DNA of 64,000 nt from Pseudomonas sp. W4I3 (GTDB taxonomy: Bacteria > Pseudomonadota > Gammaproteobacteria > Pseudomonadales > Pseudomonadaceae). The DNA lies in NCBI RefSeq assembly GCF_030816195.1, contig NZ_JAUSXS010000001.1, positions 1,201,501 to 1,265,500 of the forward strand, in the 5' to 3' direction. This document shows positions 15,285 to 23,151 of this stretch, in pieces. The notes under the pieces were generated by a model. That model had not been told where the DNA came from and searched no databases. It saw only the letters and a list, made by a program, of their open reading frames with translations. Numbering within the stretch: position 1 is the first letter of the stretch; the number at the start of each line of letters is the position of its first letter. The position numbers were made by a program, and so were the translations under genes.

Positions 15285-17090
15285 ATGACCGACTCCAGTC
15301 CGAGCGCAAGCCCTTCGAGCTTGAAAATATACTTCCGCCTGCTCAGTTACGTTAAGCCTTATATGGGCTTGTTCGCGTTGAGCATCCTTGGATTTCTGAT
15401 TTTCGCGTCGACCCAACCGATGCTGGGTTACATCCTCAAATACTTCGTCGACGGCCTCTCCAACCCGGAAGCTGTGCTGTTTCCGACTGTGCCTGTCCTG
15501 CGCGACCTGCAATTGCTGCAAGCGGTGCCGCTGCTGATCATTCTGATCGCGGCCTGGCAGGGCCTGGGCTCATTTTTGGGCAACTACCTGCTGGCCAAGG
15601 TCTCGCTGGGTCTGGTTCACGATTTGCGCGTGCAGTTGTTCAACAACCTGCTGACGCTGCCTAACCGTTACTTCGACAACCACAACTCCGGTCACCTGAT
15701 TTCCCGCATCACCTTCAACGTGACCATGGTCACGGGCGCGGCAACCGATGCCATCAAGGTGGTGATCCGCGAAGGCATGACGGTGATCTTCCTGTTCGCC
15801 TCGCTGCTGTTCATGAACTGGCGCCTGACGCTGGTAATGATCGCCATCCTGCCGTTGATCGCGGTCATGGTCAGCACGGCCAGCAAGAAATTCCGCAAGC
15901 AGAGCAAGAAGATCCAGGTGGCCATGGGCGACGTGACCCACGTGGCCTCGGAAACCATCCAGGGCTATCGCGTGGTGCGCAGCTTTGGTGGTGAGGTCTA
16001 TGAAGAGAAGCGTTTTCTCAAGGCCAGCCAGAGCAACACCAACAAGCAACTGCGCATGACCCGCACCGGGGCGATCTACACCCCGGCGCTGCAACTGGTG
16101 ATCTACTCCGCGATGGCGGTGCTGATGTTCCTGGTGCTGTACCTGCGCGGTGATGCGTCGGCCGGTGACATGGTCGCCTACATCACCCTGGCCGGTTTGT
16201 TGCCCAAGCCGATCCGCCAACTGTCCGAAGTCAGCTCGACCATCCAGAAAGGTGTGGCCGGTGCAGAAAGCATCTTCGAACAGCTGGATGAAGAAGTGGA
16301 GGTCGACCACGGCACCCTTGAGCGTGAAAAGGTCAGCGGCCGCCTGGAAGTGCGCAATTTGAACTTCACCTACCCCGGCACCGAGCGCCACGTGCTTAAG
16401 GACATCAGCTTTACCGCCGAGCCTGGGCAGATGATCGCCCTGGTGGGGCGTTCGGGCAGTGGCAAGTCGACGTTGGCCAGCTTGATCCCGCGGTTCTATC
16501 ACCATGAAAGCGGTGAGATCCTGCTCGATGGTGTCGAGATCGAAGACTACAAGCTGCTTAACCTGCGCAAGCACATTGCCCAGGTCACCCAGCACGTGAC
16601 CCTGTTCAGCGACACCGTGACCAATAACATCGCCTACGGTGACCTGGCCGGTGCGCCACGGGAAGACGTTGAGGCCGCAGCGGCGGATGCCAACGCCAAG
16701 GACTTCATCGACCAGTTGCCCAAGGGCTTCGATACCCAGGTCGGCGAGAACGGCGTGCTGTTGTCCGGTGGCCAGCGTCAGCGCCTGGCGATTGCCCGTG
16801 CGTTGCTCAAGAATGCGCCGCTGTTGATTCTCGACGAGGCCACCTCGGCCCTCGACACTGAGTCCGAGCGGCATATCCAGGCCGCACTGGACAAGGTCAT
16901 GCAGGGCCGCACGACACTGGTGATCGCGCACCGTTTGTCCACCATCGAAAAGGCAGACATGATTCTGGTGATGGACGATGGGCGCATCGTCGAGCGTGGC
17001 ACCCACGGCGAACTGTTGGCGCAGAACGGCTATTACGCCCGCCTGCATGCCATGGGCCTGGATGCACCGGTATTGGCCGATATCACCTGA
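15285..17090 (+). CDS. msbA: Lipid A export ATP-binding/permease MsbA
   Basis: Homodimeric ABC flippase that moves core-lipid A across the inner membrane. The 601-aa protein has six transmembrane helices in the first 320 residues and an ATPase domain after that: Walker A GRSGSGKST, Q-loop HIAQVTQHVTLF, signature LSGGQRQRLA, Walker B LLILDEATSALD and the switch His in VIAHRLST. The start chosen (MTDSSPSASP) gives the length of the P. aeruginosa protein; an in-frame ATG at 15246 would add 13 residues. No clear Shine-Dalgarno is visible at either. It is divergent from the ligase/kinase gene, with 122 bases between them, and followed by a REPIN and hldE. Confidence 0.96.
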   Translation: MTDSSPSASPSSLKIYFRLLSYVKPYMGLFALSILGFLIFASTQPMLGYILKYFVDGLSNPEAVLFPTVPVLRDLQLLQAVPLLIILIAAWQGLGSFLGNYLLAKVSLGLVHDLRVQLFNNLLTLPNRYFDNHNSGHLISRITFNVTMVTGAATDAIKVVIREGMTVIFLFASLLFMNWRLTLVMIAILPLIAVMVSTASKKFRKQSKKIQVAMGDVTHVASETIQGYRVVRSFGGEVYEEKRFLKASQSNTNKQLRMTRTGAIYTPALQLVIYSAMAVLMFLVLYLRGDASAGDMVAYITLAGLLPKPIRQLSEVSSTIQKGVAGAESIFEQLDEEVEVDHGTLEREKVSGRLEVRNLNFTYPGTERHVLKDISFTAEPGQMIALVGRSGSGKSTLASLIPRFYHHESGEILLDGVEIEDYKLLNLRKHIAQVTQHVTLFSDTVTNNIAYGDLAGAPREDVEAAAADANAKDFIDQLPKGFDTQVGENGVLLSGGQRQRLAIARALLKNAPLLILDEATSALDTESERHIQAALDKVMQGRTTLVIAHRLSTIEKADMILVMDDGRIVERGTHGELLAQNGYYARLHAMGLDAPVLADIT

Positions 17091-17114
17091 TCTGAAATAT
17101 GCACCCAGATCTAC

Positions 17115-17204
17115 TGTGGGAGGGGGCTTGCCCCCGATAGCGAAGTGTCAGCTTGCAGAAGTGCTAGCTGAAACACCGCTATCGGGGGCAAGCCCCCTCC
17201 CACA
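17115..17204. repeat. REPIN between msbA and hldE
   Basis: Main-family element with arms TGTGGGAGGGGGCTTGCCCC (from 17115) and its inverse ending at 17204. The interior carries AGTGTCAGC and GCTGAAACAC, themselves partly inverted, as in several other copies of this window. Confidence 0.9.
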
Positions 17205-17301
17205 TTTGCCCTGCGCTTGATTCGACGTCGCGCCAGTCGCAAGCCATCGCAAACCCTGTGCTAATATCGCGCCCCTGTTCATTTTGTATGTGGGTTGCTC
17301 C

Positions 17302-18726
17302 ATGAAGTTGTCCATGCCGCGATTCAATCAAGCCCCTGTCTTGGTGGTCGGCGATGTCATGCTCGACCGTTACTGGCATGGTGGTACCTCACGGATTTCC
17401 CCTGAGGCGCCGGTACCGGTCGTCAAGGTCGAGCAAATCGAAGACCGCCCCGGTGGCGCGGCCAACGTTGCGCTTAATATCGCCGCGCTCGGCGCTCCGG
17501 CCTCCCTGGTGGGAGTGACCGGTGACGACGAGGCGGCCGACAGCCTGGCCAACAGCCTGCGCGGCGCTGGCGTGCGCGCGTTGTTCCAGCGCATCGCTCA
17601 TCAGCCGACCATCGTCAAGCTGCGGGTCATGAGCCGTCACCAGCAATTGCTGCGTATCGATTTTGAAGAACCCTTCGCCACCGATGCCCTCGCCCTCAGT
17701 GGCCAGGTCAACGAGTTGCTCGACGGCATCAAGGTGCTGGTGTTGTCCGACTATGGCAAAGGCGCCTTGAAGAACCACCAGATGTTGATCCAGGCCGCCA
17801 AGGCGCGGAACATCCCGGTACTGGCCGATCCCAAGGGCAAGGACTTCTCGATTTATCGAGGCGCCAGCCTGATCACGCCAAACCTCAGCGAGTTCGAAGC
17901 CGTCGTCGGTGGTTGCGCCGATGAGCACGAGCTGGTGAGCAAGGGCGCAACGCTGATGGCCGATCTCGAGCTCGGTGCCCTGCTGGTGACTCGTGGCGAA
18001 CACGGCATGACCCTGCTGCGCCCAGGCCATGCGGCTATGCACCTGCCAGCGCGTGCTCGGGAAGTGTTCGATGTTACCGGTGCCGGTGATACGGTGATTT
18101 CCACCCTGGCCGCGTCCATCGCAGCCGGCGAGGAACTGCCCCATGCCGTGGCCTTGGCCAACCTGGCGGCGGGCATCGTGGTCGGCAAACTGGGTACCGC
18201 TGCCATCAGTGCTCCCGAGTTGCGTCGCGCCATCCAGCGCTCCGAAGGTTCGGAACGCGGCGTACTGGGGCTTGAGCAATTGCTGCTGGCGATTGATGAC
18301 GCGCGCGCCCACAACGAGAGCATCGTCTTCACTAACGGCTGCTTCGACATCCTGCACGCCGGTCACGTGACTTACCTTGAGCAAGCGAGCGCCCAGGGCG
18401 ATCGCCTGATCGTTGCGGTCAACGATGATGCGTCGGTCAGCCGCTTGAAGGGTCCGGGTCGCCCGATCAACAGCGTCGACCGGCGCATGGCGGTACTCGC
18501 CGGCCTGGGTGCGGTTGACTGGGTGATCAGCTTCTCGGAAGGGACCCCGGAAAACCTGCTGGCCCAGGTCAAGCCGGACGTGCTGGTCAAGGGCGGTGAT
18601 TATTCCGTCGACCAGGTGGTTGGTGCAGACATCGTCAGCGCCTACGGCGGCACGGTCAAAGTGCTGGGCCTGGTTGAAAACAGCTCGACTACCGCAATCG
18701 TCGAAAAAATCCGCAACAACGAGTAA
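17302..18726 (+). CDS. hldE: Bifunctional heptose-7-phosphate kinase / heptose-1-phosphate adenylyltransferase HldE
   Basis: Makes ADP-D-glycero-beta-D-manno-heptose for the LPS inner core. The 474-aa length matches the E. coli enzyme (477). Domain 1 (about 1-315) is a ribokinase-like kinase: VVGDVMLDRYWHG, PGGAANVALNIAALG, and the catalytic DVTGAGDTVISTLAA. Domain 2 (about 340-474) is a nucleotidyltransferase with TNGCFDILHAGHVTYLE (HxGH motif), SRLKGPGRP and the C-terminal VENSSTTAIVEKI. The start ATG at 17302 follows GGGTTGCTCC, a weak ribosome site, and gives the family N-terminus; a longer in-frame ATG at 17284 is less likely. It supplies substrate for the heptosyl core that the kinases at 1-3714 modify. 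Confidence 0.96.
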   Translation: MKLSMPRFNQAPVLVVGDVMLDRYWHGGTSRISPEAPVPVVKVEQIEDRPGGAANVALNIAALGAPASLVGVTGDDEAADSLANSLRGAGVRALFQRIAHQPTIVKLRVMSRHQQLLRIDFEEPFATDALALSGQVNELLDGIKVLVLSDYGKGALKNHQMLIQAAKARNIPVLADPKGKDFSIYRGASLITPNLSEFEAVVGGCADEHELVSKGATLMADLELGALLVTRGEHGMTLLRPGHAAMHLPARAREVFDVTGAGDTVISTLAASIAAGEELPHAVALANLAAGIVVGKLGTAAISAPELRRAIQRSEGSERGVLGLEQLLLAIDDARAHNESIVFTNGCFDILHAGHVTYLEQASAQGDRLIVAVNDDASVSRLKGPGRPINSVDRRMAVLAGLGAVDWVISFSEGTPENLLAQVKPDVLVKGGDYSVDQVVGADIVSAYGGTVKVLGLVENSSTTAIVEKIRNNE

Positions 18727-18732
18727 AACCTG

Positions 18733-18766
18733 TGGCCGCTGGGCTCACACCTAGCGGCTGGTTTTC
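18733..18766. terminator. Bidirectional terminator-like hairpin after hldE
   Basis: GCCGCT (18735-18740) pairs with AGCGGC (18754-18759) around a loop that contains the end of the opposing gene, whose stop is TAG at 18753-18751. A GGTTTT tract follows on the plus strand, and AGGTTTT follows on the minus strand. It could stop transcripts from both convergent genes. Confidence 0.5.
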
Positions 18767-19716
18767 CTTGGCACGATCTTGCGCAGCATCTGCTGCGCCC
18801 TGCCGGTCAAGCGCTTGAGCTTGGATTCTTTTTCCGGCTCTGCCAGGCCTTGCTGGCGCAGCCAGTCCTTCCAGCGAATCCGCTCCTCACGCACCAGCCA
18901 TCCTTCCTGCTTGGCGAAGCTTTCGGCCAGGTACAAGCCGCGCGTGCTCGCCGGGTACAGCTGATCTTTCTTGACCGTGTACAGCTCGGCGAGTGGCTCG
19001 CCGTCTTTGAGTGGCATCAAGTACAGATCTGGACGCTGGCGATCCAGGCGTGCGACCAGTTGGTCACCTTCCAGGCGTTCATCGACGTGGAACAGGCTCA
19101 GCGACTTGGCTTCCTTCGGCACTTCCAGGCGCAAGTCGTAAATCAGCTGCAGTGATGCGGTGGGCAGGTGCACATAGGCCCGTGGTCGCTCGATCAACTG
19201 CGTGGTAGCGCAACGCACCGGGCGCGCGGCGCCGGACAGCGGGCTCAGGCGAAACGGCAATGCTTCGCGGTAATGCAGCGCGGCGGAGTAGGGCGCCGGC
19301 AGCCACGTGTCGTTGAAGCGTCCGCCGAGCCAGCCTTCAGGAGTTTCCAGCAGGCACTCTTCGGCAATTTCCTGGATGGCAGTGTGCAGCGGCAGGTTCA
19401 GTTCATGGGCCGGGACGTAGCCGGAGATCAGCTTGAGCACTACATCGCCGCGGTCCTGGCGACGCTGGCGCACCAGCACCCAGTAATCCTTGTTTTGCCA
19501 GTGCAGCGTCAGTCGCACCGAGACTCCCAGGTTCGCCAGTTCCAGGGCGAAGCGTTCGGCGTCCGGCACTTCGACCGGCTTGCGCCGTTGCAGGGTCTGG
19601 GCGAAGTTGAGCGGCATGCCGACGCTCTGGTAGCTCAGGCCTTCGGGGGTGGCTTCGACGTGCAGGGGCAGTGTCTTGAAGTTGCTGGGGTTCTTTCTTA
19701 TGAGCGTACGCGGCAT
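18751..19716 (-). CDS. Conserved protein with a degenerate Nudix-like box, function unknown
   Basis: Protein of 321 aa in the position of PA4993. Pseudomonas annotation sometimes calls relatives a metal ABC transporter ATPase, but I see no Walker A, signature or Walker B motif, so that name is not supported. What is visible is ISGYVPAHELNLPLHTAIQE followed by IAEECLL, which reads as Gx5E, nine residues, then QExAEExLL. That resembles a Nudix box with a two-residue insertion and with Arg and Gly positions changed. The rest is soluble, with a basic C-terminus (KLKRLTGRAQQMLRKIVPRK). No signal peptide. It is convergent with hldE and is 43 bases downstream of the aldo/keto reductase gene. Role unknown. 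Confidence 0.7.
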   Translation of the reverse strand: MPRTLIRKNPSNFKTLPLHVEATPEGLSYQSVGMPLNFAQTLQRRKPVEVPDAERFALELANLGVSVRLTLHWQNKDYWVLVRQRRQDRGDVVLKLISGYVPAHELNLPLHTAIQEIAEECLLETPEGWLGGRFNDTWLPAPYSAALHYREALPFRLSPLSGAARPVRCATTQLIERPRAYVHLPTASLQLIYDLRLEVPKEAKSLSLFHVDERLEGDQLVARLDRQRPDLYLMPLKDGEPLAELYTVKKDQLYPASTRGLYLAESFAKQEGWLVREERIRWKDWLRQQGLAEPEKESKLKRLTGRAQQMLRKIVPRKTSR

Positions 19717-19758
19717 GTCGGCTCCTTTTTGCGACGGGGTCGGCCGCGTGGGGCGGCA

Positions 19759-20571
19759 TCAGAGTTGACGGATGACCCGGGCAGCGGTTGCCACGTTATG
19801 GGCCAGGTGCAGCGGATTAATGGTCCCGACAATAGCACTGGCGACGCCCGTTTGCGCAAACAACAGCATGAAACTGGCCTGAATTGGATCCATTCCAGGT
19901 TCCAGGCAAACATGACCGCTGGCCAGGGCTTTTTTCACCAGGATGCCTTTGCCATGGGCCGCCGCATAATCAATGACGGCTTTTTCGGCTTGTTCGTTCA
20001 GATTGTAGGTGACCATCGCGCAATCACCTTGCTCCAGCGCCTTCACGCCGCCTTCAACGGTCTTGCCGGAAAAGCCGAAACCGCGGATCTTGCCCTCTGT
20101 CTTCAGCGCCGCCAGGGTGTGGTAAACCTCGCAGTCGTTGAGGATATGCAGGTCGTCGCCATCGGAATGCACCAGTACCAGGTCGATAAAATCCGTTTCA
20201 AGTCGTTTCAGGCTGCGCTCGATCGACAGGCGCGTATGCGCCGCGCTGAAATCGTGGCGGGACACGCCGTCTTCGAATTCCTCACCGACCTTGCTGACGA
20301 TCACCCAGTCCTTGCGTTGGTCACGCAACAGCGGCCCCAGGCGCTCTTCGCTGCGGCCGTAGGCGGGTGCGGTGTCGATCAGGTTGATGCCCAGCTGGCG
20401 CGCCTGGCGCAGCAGCATGCGCGCCTCGTCGTCATCCGGAATCTTGAAGCCGCTGGGGTATTTCACCCCTTGGTCGCGGCCCAGCTTGACGGTGCCCAGG
20501 CCCAGTGGCGACACCAGCAAGCCGGTGCTGCCCAGCGGGCGATGCAGGTCGTGCAGGGTTGGCAGGCTCAT
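19759..20571 (-). CDS. Aldo/keto reductase
   Basis: NAD(P)H-dependent reductase of 270 aa, counterpart of PA4992. The AKR catalytic tetrad is visible: Asp and Tyr in IDTAPAYGRSEE, Lys in VIVSKVGEEF and His in LVLVHSDG. The barrel ends with ASAIVGTINPLHLAHN, the cofactor-phosphate loop of YghZ/Tas-like members. The start ATG (complement of 20569-20571) overlaps the stop of the FAD oxidoreductase gene by four bases, so the two are translated together. A much longer frame exists upstream, but those 83 residues only shadow the FAD gene. Substrate unknown. Confidence 0.9.
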   Translation of the reverse strand: MSLPTLHDLHRPLGSTGLLVSPLGLGTVKLGRDQGVKYPSGFKIPDDDEARMLLRQARQLGINLIDTAPAYGRSEERLGPLLRDQRKDWVIVSKVGEEFEDGVSRHDFSAAHTRLSIERSLKRLETDFIDLVLVHSDGDDLHILNDCEVYHTLAALKTEGKIRGFGFSGKTVEGGVKALEQGDCAMVTYNLNEQAEKAVIDYAAAHGKGILVKKALASGHVCLEPGMDPIQASFMLLFAQTGVASAIVGTINPLHLAHNVATAARVIRQL

Positions 20572-21743
20572 GGCAACAGTTGCTCCCAGGCGGGTTGGCC
20601 GATGGCGGGCTTGGGCAAGTCGGGCAGGGGTTCGCTGACGCTTGGGCGGATGCCGTCGCGTTCCAGGCTGTTGATCACGCGGTCGGCGAAATCCGGCGCC
20701 AGCGCCAGCTTGGTCGGCCAGCCCACCAAGAGGCGACCCTGTTCGGCCAGGAAGGCATTGTCGGGACGGGCCAGGCCCGATTGCAGTGGCTCGGCGCGGC
20801 TGACGCGCAGGGTGGCCCACTGGGTCTGGCTCATGTCAATCCACGGCAACAACTGAGCCAGCTCTTTCTGGGCGGTGGCGATCTGCTCTTGCGGCGTGCG
20901 TGCCACACCATCGGATTCTGCGATATCGCCACCGATGTACCACACCCAGTTACCGTCGGCGGCCGGGTGGGTGGTCACGGTCAGACGCGGCTTGGTGCCG
21001 CCGCCCAGGCAGTGGGCATACAACGGCTTCAGCCCCGGCCCCTTGGCGAGGATCATGTGCAGCGGACGGGTTTGCATTGCTGGCTGGCTCAAGCCCAATG
21101 CCGCCAGCAGATCCGCCGTGCCGGCGCCGGCACTCAATACGATGCGCTGGGCGCGGATTTCGCGACCATCGACCTTCAAGCCCACCAGCGTCTCGCCTTC
21201 GCGCAGCGGTTCGATGTGCTGGCCTGCAAGCAAGCCGTCCCCGGCCAGTTGCGCCAGGCGTTCAATCAGGCTCGGTACGTCAACGACCAGCTCCGCCAGG
21301 CGGTAAACCTTGCCCTTGAAGCGGCGGTCTTGCAGCGCAGGCGGCAGATCGTCGCCCTTGACCTGGTCGACGCGACCGCGCACGGCCTTGCTGGCGAAAA
21401 AGCTGGTGAGATTGCCCGCGAGGGTGCCGGGGGACCACAGGTAGTGGGCCTGCGATAGCAGGCGCACGCCGGACAGGTCCAGTTCACCTTGGCCGGCCAG
21501 GGCTTCACGCCAGCGGCGCGGCATGTCGGCAATCGCTTCGGAGGCGCCGGTGAGGGCGCCATGCAGGGCGTATTTCGCGCCGCCATGGATAATGCCCTGG
21601 GACTTCACGCTTTGCCCGCCGCCCAAGGTCGCGCTTTCCACCAGCACCGTGGAAAACCCCTGGCGGCGCAGGCGCGCATTGAGCCAGAGGCCGGCAACCC
21701 CGGCGCCGACAATCAGAACGTCGGTGGAAATAACGGATGGCAT
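20568..21743 (-). CDS. FAD-dependent oxidoreductase (DAO family)
   Basis: Flavoenzyme of 391 aa with the GxGxxG dinucleotide fold at the very start (TDVLIVGAGVAGLWLNARLR), an ESATLGGGQS segment that holds the FAD, and the D-amino-acid-oxidase-type second half (IVLSAGAGTADLLAALG, WVWYIGGDIAESDG). It is the counterpart of PA4991. The start ATG is preceded by GAGGTCGCC, a good ribosome site; the eight-residue extension in the same frame is rejected. The 4-base overlap with the aldo/keto reductase indicates an oxidoreductase pair, possibly working on one substrate. Substrate unknown; amino acid, glycerol phosphate or similar are all possible. Confidence 0.88.
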   Translation of the reverse strand: MPSVISTDVLIVGAGVAGLWLNARLRRQGFSTVLVESATLGGGQSVKSQGIIHGGAKYALHGALTGASEAIADMPRRWREALAGQGELDLSGVRLLSQAHYLWSPGTLAGNLTSFFASKAVRGRVDQVKGDDLPPALQDRRFKGKVYRLAELVVDVPSLIERLAQLAGDGLLAGQHIEPLREGETLVGLKVDGREIRAQRIVLSAGAGTADLLAALGLSQPAMQTRPLHMILAKGPGLKPLYAHCLGGGTKPRLTVTTHPAADGNWVWYIGGDIAESDGVARTPQEQIATAQKELAQLLPWIDMSQTQWATLRVSRAEPLQSGLARPDNAFLAEQGRLLVGWPTKLALAPDFADRVINSLERDGIRPSVSEPLPDLPKPAIGQPAWEQLLP

Positions 21744-21798
21744 TGGCGACCTCAATGTTCTAGACAAGAGGCGCAGTATACAGGCTGTTGAGTGGTGA

Positions 21799-22134
21799 TC
21801 AGTGACCCGCAGTTTTGGAGAACAGCTGAATCACCACCACGCCCAGCACAATCAAGCCCATCCCCAGCATGGCCGGGATATCCAGCTTCTGCCCGTAGAT
21901 AAACAGCGCCGCAATGCTGACCATCACGATGCCCATCCCCGCCCAGACGGCATAAGCCACGCCAACCGGCACCGTGCGCACCACCAGCGTCAGCATCCAG
22001 AACGCCACGCCGTACCCGACGATCACCAGCAACAGCGGGATAGGCGTGCTCCAGCCCTTGATGGCTTTCATCGAAACGGTCGCGATCACTTCCGAACAGA
22101 TGGCGATGGCCAAGTAATAGTAGGCAACGTTCAT
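21799..22134 (-). CDS. Small multidrug resistance (SMR/EmrE-type) efflux protein
   Basis: Four-helix SMR transporter of 111 aa. The key Glu is in helix 1 (AIAICSEVIATVSMKA, Glu14 in EmrE numbering), and AYAVWAGMGIVMVSI matches the EmrE Trp63 region, with IYGQKLDIPAMLGMGLI after it. Such proteins exchange protons for cationic drugs such as quaternary ammonium compounds, though guanidinium exporters look similar; the SEVIAT and WAGMG phrases fit the EmrE type better. The ATG at 22134 is preceded by GAGGAA eight bases away. It is divergent from a LysR regulator gene, with 103 bases between and a clear operator-like dyad next to the regulator start, so control by that regulator is plausible. Confidence 0.9.
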   Translation of the reverse strand: MNVAYYYLAIAICSEVIATVSMKAIKGWSTPIPLLLVIVGYGVAFWMLTLVVRTVPVGVAYAVWAGMGIVMVSIAALFIYGQKLDIPAMLGMGLIVLGVVVIQLFSKTAGH

Positions 22135-22208
22135 GGTGCATTCCTCAGGGTGAAGCGCGTTGGATAAGGTCGGCATTCTAGAGGTTCAACAGATGCGGTA
22201 AAGTCATT

Positions 22209-22231
22209 ACCTATCGGTATTCAAGATAGGT
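22209..22231. promoter_or_regulatory. LysR-type operator-like dyad
   Basis: ACCTATC (22209-22215) and GATAGGT (22225-22231) form a perfect 7-base inverted repeat with a 9-base spacer. It includes the TATC-N9-GATA shape of LysR regulator boxes (T-N11-A). It ends six bases before the LysR ATG, the usual place for an autoregulatory site, and would also serve the divergent SMR gene. Confidence 0.65.
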
Positions 22232-22237
22232 TCAACC

Positions 22238-23128
22238 ATGAGCGTGCAGTGGGATCTGGAACAGATGCGCCTGTTTGTCAGCGTCGCCGAGCAGCGTTCG
22301 TTCTCTGCCGTGGCGCGCGGGCAGCGCAAGGCGCAATCGGCGGTCAGCAATGCTATCGCGATGCTGGAGGCGGACCTGGGTGTCTGTCTGTTCGAGCGTA
22401 GCAGCGGCCGTCAGCCGCGCCTGACCGAAGCCGGCAGTGTGCTGCTGGAGGAAGCGCGTGAAGTGCTGCGCCAGTGCGAGCGTCTGACGGGCCGGGCCCT
22501 GTCGTTGACCCGTGGCGAGGAGGCTTGCCTGCGTCTGGCCCAGGACGAAGCGATGTTGTTCCAGCCGGTGCTTGATAGCCTTGAAGCGCTGGCGGTGCGC
22601 TATCCGCTGCTTGAAGTGCAGCTGTCCAGCGCCGCCCAGGGCGATGTGGCGCGCAAGCTGGTGGAGCGCCAGGCGGATCTGGGCCTGTTGTTCTACCACG
22701 ACCAGATCCCCGAAGCCCTTGAGCGGCGCGTGGTGGGCAGCGTGGAAATGGTCACGGTGTGCGGTGTGAATCACCCATTGGCCAAGGAAAAGTACGTCGA
22801 TTGCCAGCGACTGGCGCAGTTTCGCCAGTTGCTGATGTCGACCCAGACCAGCGTCTACCCCGGCAGTGAAGCCGCCAGCCCGCTGGTGTGGCGGGCCGAC
22901 AGTTTCTACGTGCTGGCCGAATGGCTGATGAGCGGCCTCGGCTGGGCCTGGTTGCCGCGGCATATCGTGCAGTACCCAACCTATCAACAACAAATGGTTG
23001 AACTGGACAGCGAATGGACCCCGCCGGCGCTGGTGGTGGAACTGGTATGGCGCCGCGATGAACACCTCGGGCCGGCCGCGCGCTTTTTGGCTAAACGTTT
23101 TGCCGAGTGCCTGCAGGCGATTGACTGA
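22238..23128 (+). CDS. LysR-family transcriptional regulator
   Basis: Regulator of 296 aa, counterpart of PA4989. The N-terminal helix-turn-helix is clear: MRLFVSVAEQRSFSAVARGQ and AQSAVSNAIAMLEADLGVCL, residues about 6-60. A LysR substrate domain follows from about residue 90. The N-terminal ATG is preceded by AGGTTCAACC, a moderate ribosome site. It is transcribed away from the SMR efflux gene and likely binds the dyad directly upstream. Its ligand is unknown. A start at 22238 with MSVQWDLEQM is consistent with family starts. The next gene (waaA) follows after 23 bases and may be partly cotranscribed, although the functions do not match. Confidence 0.9.
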   Translation: MSVQWDLEQMRLFVSVAEQRSFSAVARGQRKAQSAVSNAIAMLEADLGVCLFERSSGRQPRLTEAGSVLLEEAREVLRQCERLTGRALSLTRGEEACLRLAQDEAMLFQPVLDSLEALAVRYPLLEVQLSSAAQGDVARKLVERQADLGLLFYHDQIPEALERRVVGSVEMVTVCGVNHPLAKEKYVDCQRLAQFRQLLMSTQTSVYPGSEAASPLVWRADSFYVLAEWLMSGLGWAWLPRHIVQYPTYQQQMVELDSEWTPPALVVELVWRRDEHLGPAARFLAKRFAECLQAID

Positions 23129-23151
23129 AAAAGCCGATAAACTCCGCCGCC

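Noticed and set aside
18751..19716. Metal ABC transporter ATPase
   Set aside because: No Walker A, signature or Walker B motif is present.
20572..20820. 83-residue extension of the aldo/keto reductase
   Set aside because: Shadow of the FAD oxidoreductase gene; the ATGA overlap at 20568-20571 gives the real start.
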